Origin: Pseudonocardia oceani
GTDB taxonomy: Bacteria > Actinomycetota > Actinomycetes > Mycobacteriales > Pseudonocardiaceae
Assembly (NCBI RefSeq): GCF_019263585.2
Contig: NZ_JADQDF010000001.1
Span: 4,970,501-5,034,500, forward strand
DNA length: 64,000 bases
Direction: 5' to 3'
Position numbers and translations under genes: made by a program. The notes under the pieces were generated by a model. That model saw nothing but the letters and a program-made list of their open reading frames with translations. It had not been told where the DNA came from and searched no databases. Positions 17,258 to 25,562 of this stretch are shown here, one piece after another (position 1 is the first letter of the stretch; the number at the start of each line of letters is the position of its first letter).

Positions 17258-18490
17258 ATGGGCGACTCCGCGTTCTGGCACCCGTTCGCCGCGATGGGGG
17301 CCGTCCGCGGCGCCGAGTTCGTGCTCACCCGCGGGGAGGACGTCTGGGTGTTCGACGACGCCGGCTCCCGCTACCTCGACGCGACGGCGAGCCTGTGGTG
17401 CGTCAACGTCGGGCACGGCCGCCGCGAGATCGCCGACGCCGTGCACGCCCAGATGACGGGGCTGGCGAGCTACCAGACCTTCGGGGACTTCACGAACGAG
17501 CCGGCCCGCGCGCTGACCGACCGGCTCGCCGCGCTGGCCCCGGTGCCGGGCGCGAAGGTGTTCCTGGGCAGCGGCGGCGGCGACGGCATCGACACCGCCG
17601 CGAAGCTGGCCCGCGAGTACTGGGCGCGCACCGGCTCGCCCGGGCGGACCGTGCTGATCAGCCGCGAGCACGGCTACCACGGCACGCACGGGTTCGGCAC
17701 CGCGCTCGCGGGGATGCCGGCCAACCGGTTCGCCGGGCCGTTCGTGCCCGACGTCGTGCAGGTCCCGCACGACGACGCCGCGGCGCTCGACGCCGAGATC
17801 ACCCGCCTGGGCGCCGACCGCGTCGCCGCGTTCGTCGTCGAGCCGGTGATCGGCGCGGGCGGGGTGCTGCCGCCGCCGGAGGGGTACGTGCAGGCGGTCG
17901 CACAGGTGTGCGCGCGGCACGGCGTGCTGCTCGTCGTCGACGCCGTCATCTGCGGCTTCGGGCGGCTGGGCTCCTGGTTCGGGATCGAGCGCTACGGCGT
18001 CGAGCCCGACCTCGTGGTGTTCGCGAAGGGCGTCACGAGCGGGTACGTGCCGCTGGGCGGGGTGGTCGTCCATGAGCGCGTCGCCGAGCCGTTCTGGGCC
18101 GACGGGGCCGCCCCGTTCCGCCACGGCGCCACCTACGGCGGGCACCCGACGGCGTGCGCCGCGGCGCTCGCCAACATCGACGTCCTCGAGCGCGAGGACC
18201 TGCTCGCCCGCGCCATCGTGCTGGAGGGGGAGCTGGCCGCGGCGCTCGGCACGTTCGGCGACCACCCGCTGGTCACACAGGTGCGCGCGGGCACCGGGGT
18301 GCTGGGCGCGCTGGAGCTCGACCCGTCCGTCGCCCCGGCCGCGGTGTCGCGCGCGGCCCGCGAGCGCGGCGTGCTGATCCGGCCGATGACCAGCGCGCTC
18401 GGCTTCTCCCCGCCGCTCACGGCCACCCCCGCGCACCTGGACGTGCTCGTCGACGGGGTGCGCGGAGCCCTCGATTCGATCTCCCGCTGA
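17258..18490 (+). CDS. Class III PLP-dependent aminotransferase
   Basis: 410 aa. Fold type I omega-amino acid/aspartate aminotransferase family: FHPFAAMG-like N-terminus (FWHPFAAM), glycine loop GSGGGDGIDTA, HGYHGTHGFG, the PLP-N1 aspartate in VVDAVICGFGRLG and the Schiff-base lysine in FAKGVTSGYVPLG. The residue after the aspartate is Ala where most members have Glu. It would move an amino group between an omega-amino acid or amine and a keto acid. It precedes the CoxL2/pxp operon by 77 nt on the same strand and could act on an amino acid released there, but that link is inference. Confidence 0.9.
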   Translation: MGDSAFWHPFAAMGAVRGAEFVLTRGEDVWVFDDAGSRYLDATASLWCVNVGHGRREIADAVHAQMTGLASYQTFGDFTNEPARALTDRLAALAPVPGAKVFLGSGGGDGIDTAAKLAREYWARTGSPGRTVLISREHGYHGTHGFGTALAGMPANRFAGPFVPDVVQVPHDDAAALDAEITRLGADRVAAFVVEPVIGAGGVLPPPEGYVQAVAQVCARHGVLLVVDAVICGFGRLGSWFGIERYGVEPDLVVFAKGVTSGYVPLGGVVVHERVAEPFWADGAAPFRHGATYGGHPTACAAALANIDVLEREDLLARAIVLEGELAAALGTFGDHPLVTQVRAGTGVLGALELDPSVAPAAVSRAARERGVLIRPMTSALGFSPPLTATPAHLDVLVDGVRGALDSISR

Positions 18491-18520
18491 TCGGACTGTT
18501 CCGGCAGAGCCCGCGTGCAC

Positions 18521-18526
18521 TAGCGT
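18521..18526 (+). promoter_or_regulatory. -10 element of the CoxL2-pxp operon
   Basis: TAGCGT lies 41 nt before the GTG at 18568, giving a short leader that carries GAGGGA. Confidence 0.4.
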
Positions 18527-18567
18527 TCTCGATCACCCCGCGCCGACTCGTCCCGAGGGAGCACCAC

Positions 18568-20925
18568 GTGACCACCACCACAGAGAAGTACGTCGGGCAG
18601 AGCATCCTGCGTCGCGAGGACGCCGCGCTGATCACCGGGCAGGGCACCTTCGTCGACGGCATCGCCATGCCCGGCGCCCTGCACCTCACCGTCCTGCGCA
18701 GCCCGCTGGCGCACGCCCGCATCACCTCGGTCGACCTCTCCGCGGCGCTCGCGCTCCCCGGCGTCGTCGCGGCCTTCACCGGCGCCGACCTGGCGTCGGA
18801 GTTCGCGATCGGGCTGCCCTGCGGCTGGCCCGTCACCGAGGACATCAAGATCCCGGAGCACCCGCCGCTGGCGGTCGACGAGGTCAACCACGTCGGTGAC
18901 GGCGTGGCCGTGGTGCTGGCCGTCGACGCGGCCACCGCGGAGGACGCGCTCGGGCTGATCGAGGTCGAGTACGAGGCGCTGCCCGCGGTGTTCGACGTCG
19001 AGGCGGCGCTGGAGCCGGGCGCCCCGCTCGTGCACGAGGGCCTGGGCACCAACCACTGCTACACCTGGCCGCTGGCCACCGGCGACGTCGACGCGGCGTT
19101 CGCCGAGGCCGACGTCGTGGTGGAGGGCCGCTACCTGCAGCAGCGCGTGCTGCCCTCGCCGATGGAGCCGCGCGCGGTGCTCGTCAGCCCCGACCCGGTC
19201 GGCGGCGGGTTCACCATCTACTCCTCCACGCAGGTGCCGCACTTCCTGCGCGACATCGGCGCCATGGTCGTCGGCATGCCCGACTCGAAGCTGCGCGTGA
19301 TCGCGCCCGACGTGGGCGGCGGCTTCGGGGCCAAGCTCAACGTCTACGCCGAGGAGGCGCTGGCGCTCGCGCTCGCCCGCCGGATGAAGAAGCCGGTTCG
19401 CTGGACCGAGACCCGCTCGGACCACCACGTGGCCACCACCCACGGCCGCGGCCAGGTGCAGCGCATGGCCGTCGCCGCCACCCGCGAGGGGAAGATCCTC
19501 GGGATGAAGGTGGACCTGCTCGCCGACATGGGCGCCTACCTGCAGCTGCTCACCCCGGGCATCGCGGTGTTCGGCGCGTTCACCTACTGCGGGCTCTACG
19601 ACTTCGGGTCCTACTCGTTCACCTGCCGCGGCGTGTTCACCAACCTCACCCCGACCGACGCCTACCGCGGCGCCGGGCGCTCGGAGGCCGCCTACGCCCA
19701 CGAGCGGATCATGGACGACCTCGCGCGCGAGCTCGGGATGGACGCCGCAGAGGTGCGGCTGATCAACCTGCACCCGAAGTTCCTGGAGAACCGCACCGTC
19801 CCGTCGGGCGTCATGTACGACTCGGGCGACTACGAGCCCTGCATGCGCGAGGCGATGCGCCTGGTCGACTACGACGCCGTGCGCGCGGAGCAGAAGCAGC
19901 GCCGTGAGGCCGGCGACGCGGTGCAGATCGGCATCGGCATCGGCAACTTCACCGAGAGCGGTGGGCTGTCGCCGTCGAAGGTCGCCGCGGGCGTGCGCCT
20001 GCAGAGCGGCGGCTGGGAGGCCGCGACGGTGCGGATGCTGGTCAGCGGCAAGGTCGAGGTCGTCACGGGCACCTCGCCGCACGGCCAGGGTCACGAGACG
20101 GCGTGGTCGCAGATCGCGGCCGACGCGCTGGGCGTGCACCCCGACGACGTCGAGGTGCTGCACGGCGACACCGCCGTCGCCCCGTTCGGCCGCGACACCT
20201 ACGGCTCGCGCAGCCTCCCCGTCGGCGGGGTCTCGGTGCACATGGCCGCGCACAAGGTCGTCGACAAGGCCCGGACGATCGCCGCGCACCTGCTCGAGGC
20301 CTCGGAGGACGACCTGTCGTTCGACAACGGCCGGTTCACCGTGGGCGGCACCGACGCGGGCATCACGATCCAGGAGGTGGCGATGGCCGCCTACCTAGCC
20401 GACAACCTGCCCGAGGGCATGGAGCCGCTGCTCACCGCGGAGAACGCGTTCGACCCGCCCAACTTCACCTGGCCGTTCGGCACCCACATCTGCGTGATGG
20501 AGGTCGACACCGAGACCGGGTTCTCGAAGATCCGCCGGTTCGTCGCCGTCGACGACTGCGGCCACGTCGTCAACCCCGAGATCGTCGCCGGGCAGCTGCA
20601 CGGCGGCATCGCCCAGGGCATCGGCCAGGCGATGTTCGAGGAGGCCACGTTCGACGCCGACGGCAACCCGACCACGGCCACCCTCGCCGACTACCAGTTC
20701 GCGGCCGCCTCCGACCTGCCGCACATCGAGCTCGGCAGTACCGTCACCCCGTCGCCGACGAACCCGATGGGCGTCAAGGGCATCGGGGAGTCGGGGGCGA
20801 TCGGGTCGTCCCCCGCGGTCGTGAACGCCGTGATCGACGCGGTGGCGCACCTGGGCGTGACGCACGTCGACATGCCGGCCACACCGCAGCGCGTGTGGCG
20901 GTCGATCCAGGAGGCCAGGGGATAG
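18568..20925 (+). CDS. Xanthine dehydrogenase family molybdopterin-binding subunit (CoxL-like) 2
   Basis: 785 aa molybdenum hydroxylase large subunit, a diverged paralogue of the gene at 1357. Motifs: VGGGFGAK (about residue 249), AYRGAGRSEA (about 364) and KGIGES with the presumed catalytic Glu (about 740). The AYRGAGR loop excludes form I CO dehydrogenase. The GTG start at 18568 has GAGGGA upstream; the same frame is open further left across the aminotransferase but that is not coding. Only 2 nt separate its stop from pxpA, so it belongs to the biotin/Pxp operon. No FAD or iron-sulfur partner subunit is encoded nearby. Confidence 0.9.
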   Translation: MTTTTEKYVGQSILRREDAALITGQGTFVDGIAMPGALHLTVLRSPLAHARITSVDLSAALALPGVVAAFTGADLASEFAIGLPCGWPVTEDIKIPEHPPLAVDEVNHVGDGVAVVLAVDAATAEDALGLIEVEYEALPAVFDVEAALEPGAPLVHEGLGTNHCYTWPLATGDVDAAFAEADVVVEGRYLQQRVLPSPMEPRAVLVSPDPVGGGFTIYSSTQVPHFLRDIGAMVVGMPDSKLRVIAPDVGGGFGAKLNVYAEEALALALARRMKKPVRWTETRSDHHVATTHGRGQVQRMAVAATREGKILGMKVDLLADMGAYLQLLTPGIAVFGAFTYCGLYDFGSYSFTCRGVFTNLTPTDAYRGAGRSEAAYAHERIMDDLARELGMDAAEVRLINLHPKFLENRTVPSGVMYDSGDYEPCMREAMRLVDYDAVRAEQKQRREAGDAVQIGIGIGNFTESGGLSPSKVAAGVRLQSGGWEAATVRMLVSGKVEVVTGTSPHGQGHETAWSQIAADALGVHPDDVEVLHGDTAVAPFGRDTYGSRSLPVGGVSVHMAAHKVVDKARTIAAHLLEASEDDLSFDNGRFTVGGTDAGITIQEVAMAAYLADNLPEGMEPLLTAENAFDPPNFTWPFGTHICVMEVDTETGFSKIRRFVAVDDCGHVVNPEIVAGQLHGGIAQGIGQAMFEEATFDADGNPTTATLADYQFAAASDLPHIELGSTVTPSPTNPMGVKGIGESGAIGSSPAVVNAVIDAVAHLGVTHVDMPATPQRVWRSIQEARG

Positions 20926-20927
20926 CG

Positions 20928-21665
20928 ATGGTCGACATCAACTGCGACATGGGCGAGGCGTTCTCGATCTACCGCTGCGGCGACGACGAGGGCCTCATGC
21001 CGCTCATCACGCTGGCCAACGTGGCCTGCGGCTTCCACGCGTCGGACCCGTCGGTGATGGCGTCCACGGTGAAGCTCGCCAAGGCCAACGGCGTGAAGGT
21101 CGGAGCCCACCCGTCGCTGCCCGACCGCGAGGGCTTCGGCCGCCGCGAGATGAAGATGGACCGCTCCGAGCTCACCGCCGCCGTGCTCTACCAGGTGGCG
21201 GCGCTCGTCGGGTTCCTGCGGGCCGAGGGCATGGAGCTCCACCACGTCAAGGCCCACGGCTCGCTCTACGGCATGGCCGCGCGCGACGAGGAGGTCGCCG
21301 GCGCGATCGCCGACGCCGCCGACGTGTTCGGCGTCCCGCTGATGGGCATGGCCGGCACGGTCCACGAGCAGGTCTGGGGGGAGCGCGAGGCGGGGTTCAT
21401 CTCCGAGTACTACGCCGACCTCGACTACCGGCCCGACGGCTCGCTGATCATCACGCGCAAGCACGACGCGTTCGACCCGGAGCGCTCGGCCGAGCGCGCG
21501 GTGCGGGCGGTCACCGACGGCGTCGCCACGGCCGTCGACGGCACGGAGATCCCGGTCCGCGCCGACTGCGTCTGCGTCCACTCCGACACCCCCAACGCCG
21601 TCGAGCTGGCCACCGCGGTCCGCTCCGCCCTGTCACCGCATCTGGCTGCCCCCCACCTCTCCTAG
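20928..21665 (+). CDS. pxpA: LamB/YcsF family, 5-oxoprolinase subunit A-like
   Basis: 245 aa. DINCDMGEAFSIYRCGDDEGLMPLITLANVACGFHASDP is the PxpA/LamB-YcsF signature, followed by GVKVGAHPSLPDREGFGRR. In E. coli PxpABC hydrolyses 5-oxoproline to glutamate using ATP. Here PxpA is in one operon with BCCP, biotin carboxylase, PxpB and PxpC, so a carboxylation-activated variant of lactam opening is plausible. The true substrate may differ from 5-oxoproline because a molybdenum hydroxylase subunit is the first gene. Confidence 0.9.
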   Translation: MVDINCDMGEAFSIYRCGDDEGLMPLITLANVACGFHASDPSVMASTVKLAKANGVKVGAHPSLPDREGFGRREMKMDRSELTAAVLYQVAALVGFLRAEGMELHHVKAHGSLYGMAARDEEVAGAIADAADVFGVPLMGMAGTVHEQVWGEREAGFISEYYADLDYRPDGSLIITRKHDAFDPERSAERAVRAVTDGVATAVDGTEIPVRADCVCVHSDTPNAVELATAVRSALSPHLAAPHLS

Positions 21666-21675
21666 GAGTTCCCCG

Positions 21676-21936
21676 ATGGCCCGACACGAGGTCGTGTCCC
21701 CGATCCCCGGCGTCTTCTACCGCCGTCCCGACCCGGACAGCCCGCTGTTCACCGACGCCGGCGCGACCGTCGGCGCCGACGACACGATCTGCCTGGTCGA
21801 GGTGATGAAGTCCTTCCACGAGGTCCAGGCCGGCGCGGCGGGCACCGTCGTCGAGTTCCTGGTCGAGAACGAGGACGAGGTCGACGCCGGGCAGGTCGTC
21901 GCGGTGATCGAGGCGGAGGGGACCGACTCCGCATGA
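21676..21936 (+). CDS. Biotin carboxyl carrier protein
   Basis: 86-aa biotinyl-domain protein. The biotin attachment site is VEVMKSF (Lys about residue 45), with Ser after Lys where most carriers have a hydrophobic residue or Met. It lacks the long N-terminal linker of AccB, so it is a minimal carrier as seen beside KipI/KipA-type carboxyltransferases. AGGAG precedes the start, and its end overlaps the biotin carboxylase ATG. It would carry CO2 from the carboxylase to PxpB/PxpC. Confidence 0.92.
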   Translation: MARHEVVSPIPGVFYRRPDPDSPLFTDAGATVGADDTICLVEVMKSFHEVQAGAAGTVVEFLVENEDEVDAGQVVAVIEAEGTDSA

Positions 21937-23267
21937 GGCGGCTGCTCGTCGCCAACCGCGGGGAGATCGCGGTCCGGATCGTCCGCGCCGCTCGCGACCT
22001 CGGGATCGAGTCCGTGGCCGTGTACAGCGACGCCGACGCCGAGGCGCCGCACGTGCGCCTGGCCGACCACACGGTCCACATCGGCCCGTCGTCGGCGGCG
22101 AAGAGCTACCTCGTCGTCGACGCGCTGGTGGCGGCGGCGAAGGACGCCGGCGCCGACGCCGTGCACCCCGGCTACGGGTTCCTGTCCGAGCGCGCGTCGT
22201 TCGCCGCGGCCGTCGCCGACGCCGGGCTGACGTTCGTCGGTCCCGACGCCGCGACGATCGAGCGGATGGGCGACAAGGTGGCGGCGCGGGAGGTCGCGCG
22301 GGCCGCCGGTGTGCCGACGGTGCCCGGCACGCCCGGCGGCGTCGAGGACGTCGAGGACGCCGTACGCGCGGCGTCCGAGGTCGGCTACCCGGTGATGCTC
22401 AAGGCCGCGGCGGGCGGCGGCGGGCGCGGGATCCGCGTCGTCGACGACGAGGCGGCGCTGCGCAAGGGCTTCCCGCAGGCGTCGCGCGAGGCGGCCACCG
22501 CGTTCGGTGACGGCCGGATGTACCTGGAGCGGTTCGTCCGCCGGGCCCGGCACGTCGAGGTGCAGGTGCTGGGCGACGGCGAGTCGGCCGTGCACCTGTT
22601 CGAGCGCGAGTGCTCGCTGCAGCGGCGGCGGCAGAAGGTCGTCGAGGAGGCCACGGCGCCCGGCATCGACTCCGGGGTCCGGGCGGCGATGACCGAGTCG
22701 GCGGTCCGGCTGGCGTCGGAGTGCGGCTACCGCAGCGCCGGCACCGTCGAGTTCCTCGTCGACGACGAGAGCGGCGAGTACTTCTTCATCGAGATGAACA
22801 CGCGCATCCAGGTCGAGCACCCGACGACCGAGCTGGTCACGGGCGTCGACCTGGTGGCCGAGCAGTTGCGGATCGCCGCGGGGGAGCCGCTGCGCCTGGC
22901 CCAGGACGACATCGCCGTGCGCGGGCACGCCCTGGAGTTCCGGATCTGCGCCGAGGACCCGGACAAGGGGTTCCTGCCCCAGCCCGGGAAGGTCGGCCGG
23001 GTGCACCTGCCGGCCGGGCCGTGGGTGCGCAGCGACACGTGGCTGGAGTCCGACTCGGCCGTGTCGCCGTACTACGACTCCCTGCTCGCCAAGGTGGTCG
23101 TGTGGGGCGCCGACCGCGAGGAGGCGATCCGCCGCTCGCGCCGGGCGCTGGCCGAGCTGGAGGTGGAGGGCGTGAAGACGACGACGCCGATGCACCGAGC
23201 ACTGCTGGACGAGCCGTGGTTCGCCGCGGGGGAGTTCCACACCGGGACGTTGGAGGAGTGGTTATGA
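21933..23267 (+). CDS. Biotin carboxylase (AccC-like)
   Basis: 444 aa, the usual biotin carboxylase length. RRLLVANRGEIAVRIVRAARDLG is the N-terminal domain, GGGGRGIR the ATP-grasp glycine loop, and EMNTRIQVEHPTTELVTGVDLV the conserved active-site segment. It carboxylates biotin on the small carrier encoded just upstream with ATP and bicarbonate. ATGA overlaps at both ends show tight coupling within the operon. No acyl-CoA carboxyltransferase beta subunit is near, so the acceptor is probably not acetyl-CoA. Confidence 0.94.
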   Translation: MRRLLVANRGEIAVRIVRAARDLGIESVAVYSDADAEAPHVRLADHTVHIGPSSAAKSYLVVDALVAAAKDAGADAVHPGYGFLSERASFAAAVADAGLTFVGPDAATIERMGDKVAAREVARAAGVPTVPGTPGGVEDVEDAVRAASEVGYPVMLKAAAGGGGRGIRVVDDEAALRKGFPQASREAATAFGDGRMYLERFVRRARHVEVQVLGDGESAVHLFERECSLQRRRQKVVEEATAPGIDSGVRAAMTESAVRLASECGYRSAGTVEFLVDDESGEYFFIEMNTRIQVEHPTTELVTGVDLVAEQLRIAAGEPLRLAQDDIAVRGHALEFRICAEDPDKGFLPQPGKVGRVHLPAGPWVRSDTWLESDSAVSPYYDSLLAKVVVWGADREEAIRRSRRALAELEVEGVKTTTPMHRALLDEPWFAAGEFHTGTLEEWL

Positions 23268-24154
23268 CGGCGACGACCGAGACCGGGGCCCGCTACAGCT
23301 GGGGAGGCGACGAGTTCATCTTCGTCGAGCTCGCCGAGGAGATGAGCCTGCAGGCCAACTTCCGGGCCATGGCGATCACCGGCGCGCTGCGCGAGCAGCG
23401 GCCCGACGGGCTCGTCGACATCTGCCCGGCCAACGCGTCCTACCAGGTGCGCTACGACCCGGACGTGCTCGACCCGCACGCGCTGATGAAGCAGCTCAAG
23501 GACCTCGAGCAGCAGGTGGGCGACGCGTCCGACGTCGCGCTGCCGACGCGCGTCCTGGAGATCCCGGTGCTCTACCGCGACCCGTGGACCACCGAGACGC
23601 TCATGCGGTTCCGCGACCGCCACCAGGACCCCGACGCCACCGACATCGCCTACGCGGCACGCATCAACGGGTACGCCGACGAGGACGAGTTCATCGCCGC
23701 GCACTCCGGCTCGCCGTGGTTCACCTCGATGGTCGGGTTCGTCGCGGGGCTGCCGTTCAAGTACCAGATGGTGCCCCGGGACCGGCAGATCGTGGTGCCG
23801 AAGTACCTGCGCCCGCGCACCGACACCCCGAAGCAGACGGTCGGCTACGGCGGCTGCTTCTCCTGCATCTACTCCGTGCGCGGCGCCGGCGGCTATCAGA
23901 TGTTCGGCATCACGCCGGCCCCGATCTACGACCCGACGCAGTCGATGCCCGACTTCACCGACTTCATGGTGTTCTTCCGCCCCGGCGACATCGTGAAGTT
24001 CCGGCCCGTCGACCGCGACGAGTACGACTCCCTGCTCGCCTCGGTCGAGGCGAAGGAGTTCCGGATCAAGCAGGCCCCGGTGGAGTTCGCCCTGGCCCCG
24101 TTCCTCGACGACCCCGACGGCTACAACGCGACGCTGCTGGAGGCCCTGCGATGA
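23264..24154 (+). CDS. pxpB: 5-oxoprolinase subunit B-like (allophanate hydrolase subunit 1/KipI family)
   Basis: 296 aa. The carboxyltransferase domain subdomain 1 (CT_C_D) is recognisable from VDICPANASYQVRYDPD and GFVAGLPFKYQM, with GGCFSCIYSVRGAGGYQMFGITP and PIYDPTQS near the end, both typical of KipI/PxpB. Longer than E. coli PxpB (about 220) by an N-terminal and a C-terminal extension. ATGA overlaps both neighbours. Together with PxpC it forms the catalytic carboxyltransferase-like unit. Confidence 0.9.
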   Translation: MTATTETGARYSWGGDEFIFVELAEEMSLQANFRAMAITGALREQRPDGLVDICPANASYQVRYDPDVLDPHALMKQLKDLEQQVGDASDVALPTRVLEIPVLYRDPWTTETLMRFRDRHQDPDATDIAYAARINGYADEDEFIAAHSGSPWFTSMVGFVAGLPFKYQMVPRDRQIVVPKYLRPRTDTPKQTVGYGGCFSCIYSVRGAGGYQMFGITPAPIYDPTQSMPDFTDFMVFFRPGDIVKFRPVDRDEYDSLLASVEAKEFRIKQAPVEFALAPFLDDPDGYNATLLEALR

Positions 24155-25131
24155 GCATCGAGGTGCGCAAGCCCGGACTCTCGACCACGGTGCAGGACGC
24201 CGGCCGCACCGGCTACTACGACCTGGGCATCCCGCCGTCGGGCGCGCTCGACCAGTACTCGCTGCGCGCGGCCAACCTGCTCGTCGGCAACGACGCGGGC
24301 GACGCCGTGCTCGAGGTCGTCTACATGGGACCGGAGCTGGTGTTCTCCGAGGCCGCCGTCGTCGCGGTGACCGGTGCGGTGATGGTGCCGAAGGTCAACG
24401 GGGAGGAGCGCCCGCAGTGGGAGTCGTTCGCGGTCGACGCCGGTGACGTCCTCTCGTTCGGTTACCTCGCCGGGGGCGCGCGGGCCTACGTCGCGGTGTC
24501 GGGTGGCGTCGACGTGCCGGTGGTGCTGGGCAGCCGCTCGACCTACGGGCTCGGTGCGCTCGGCGGCTTCTCCGGGCGTCCGCTGGCGGCGGGGGACGTG
24601 CTGCCGGTCGGCTCGGCCCCCGGCACCGGTGCCGGGTCCGTCGGCCGCTCGGTGCCCGAGGATCTGCGTCCGACGTGGAGCAAGGACGTCGAGGTGCGGG
24701 TGATGATGGGCCTCTACGACCACCGCCTGTCCAAGGACGGGCGCGCGACCTTCCTCGACACCACCTGGAAGCTCACGCCGGTCGCCGACCGCATCGGCTT
24801 CCGCTACTCCGGCGCGCAGCTCGAGACGGTCGACCGGGAGCCGCCGTTCGGGGCCGGCCAGGACCCCTCGAACATCGTCGACGCCCCGTACCCGATCGGC
24901 TCCATCCAGGTGCCGGGCAGTGTGGAGCCGATCGTGCTGCACCGGGACGCGGTGTCGGGCGGGGGCTACATGATGGTGGCGACGGTGCTGTCGGGCGACC
25001 TCGACCTGGTCGCCCAGTCGGCCCCCGGCACCCGCACCCGGTTCGTGGAGGTCGACCTCGACGGTGCACTGGCCCTGCGGGCGGAGCGGCGGGGTCGGGA
25101 CGAGCGGCTGAGGGAGGCGTTGGGCGGGTAG
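24151..25131 (+). CDS. pxpC: 5-oxoprolinase subunit C-like (biotin-dependent carboxyltransferase/KipA family)
   Basis: 326 aa. IEVRKPGLSTTVQDAGRTGYYDLGIPPSGALDQYSLRAANLLVGN is the clear AHS2/KipA N-terminal signature; GGARAYVAVSGGVDVPVVLGSRSTYGLGALGGFSGRPL is the second hallmark. It overlaps pxpB by ATGA and ends the operon; a hairpin repeat follows 29 nt later. It should pair with PxpB; the biotin genes upstream suggest a biotin-dependent reaction rather than the biotin-free E. coli oxoprolinase. Confidence 0.92.
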   Translation: MSIEVRKPGLSTTVQDAGRTGYYDLGIPPSGALDQYSLRAANLLVGNDAGDAVLEVVYMGPELVFSEAAVVAVTGAVMVPKVNGEERPQWESFAVDAGDVLSFGYLAGGARAYVAVSGGVDVPVVLGSRSTYGLGALGGFSGRPLAAGDVLPVGSAPGTGAGSVGRSVPEDLRPTWSKDVEVRVMMGLYDHRLSKDGRATFLDTTWKLTPVADRIGFRYSGAQLETVDREPPFGAGQDPSNIVDAPYPIGSIQVPGSVEPIVLHRDAVSGGGYMMVATVLSGDLDLVAQSAPGTRTRFVEVDLDGALALRAERRGRDERLREALGG

Positions 25132-25160
25132 CTTTCCCCCCTCGCGCCCGTTCCTGGGTT

Positions 25161-25209
25161 CAGGAAAGCCACGTTCAGGCCCTCTGGGGGCAGGAACGTG
25201 GCTTTCCTG
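25161..25209. repeat. Hairpin repeat, CAGGAAAGCCAC family (second copy)
   Basis: CAGGAAAGCCACGTTC (25161-25176) pairs perfectly over 16 bp with 25194-25209 around a 17-nt loop. The first 12 bases are identical to the core of the nested repeat at 12525-12584. Its position 29 nt after the pxpC stop suits a terminator. Confidence 0.75.
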
Positions 25210-25562
25210 GTTGCGGGGATCTGTCGGGCGGCTGCTCAGGGGAGTGCCGCAACCGATCAGAGCTCGGTCCGGGCCGGGCGGCGAGGACACGGGACGCGGC
25301 GGGACCGGGGCGGGCAGCGACGACACCGGTGAGCTGCCGCCGTACCGGGGCTCCGCCGCAGCACCTGTCACGGCCCGCGCGGCGCTGCAGCTCGCGATCG
25401 TCCGGCGAGGAGTGCCGGCGAGCACGCTGACCGATGGCGGCAGACCTGGCCGACGCCATCGCCCGAGTGGGGCTGAACCACGCCCCCGCCTGCTCGCTCC
25501 CGTCCGCCGCACAGGCCACCGGCGCAACGGGGCAGGAGCGCCCGCGGTGCCGCTCATCCCGG
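25210..25562. other. Intergenic stretch without recognisable gene
   Basis: About 350 nt between the hairpin repeat and the end of the minus-strand DUF222 gene. Open frames exist on both strands but their translations are Arg/Gly/Pro-rich composition shadows with no ribosome binding site or family resemblance. Confidence 0.5.

Noticed and set aside
1357..20925. CoxL-like genes as carbon monoxide dehydrogenase
   Set aside because: The active-site loops read AFRGAGR and AYRGAGR, not the AYxCSFR form I loop, and CoxM/CoxS are absent.
20928..25131. Biotin carboxylase and BCCP as acetyl-CoA carboxylase
   Set aside because: No AccD/AccA-type carboxyltransferase is present; the partners are PxpB/PxpC.
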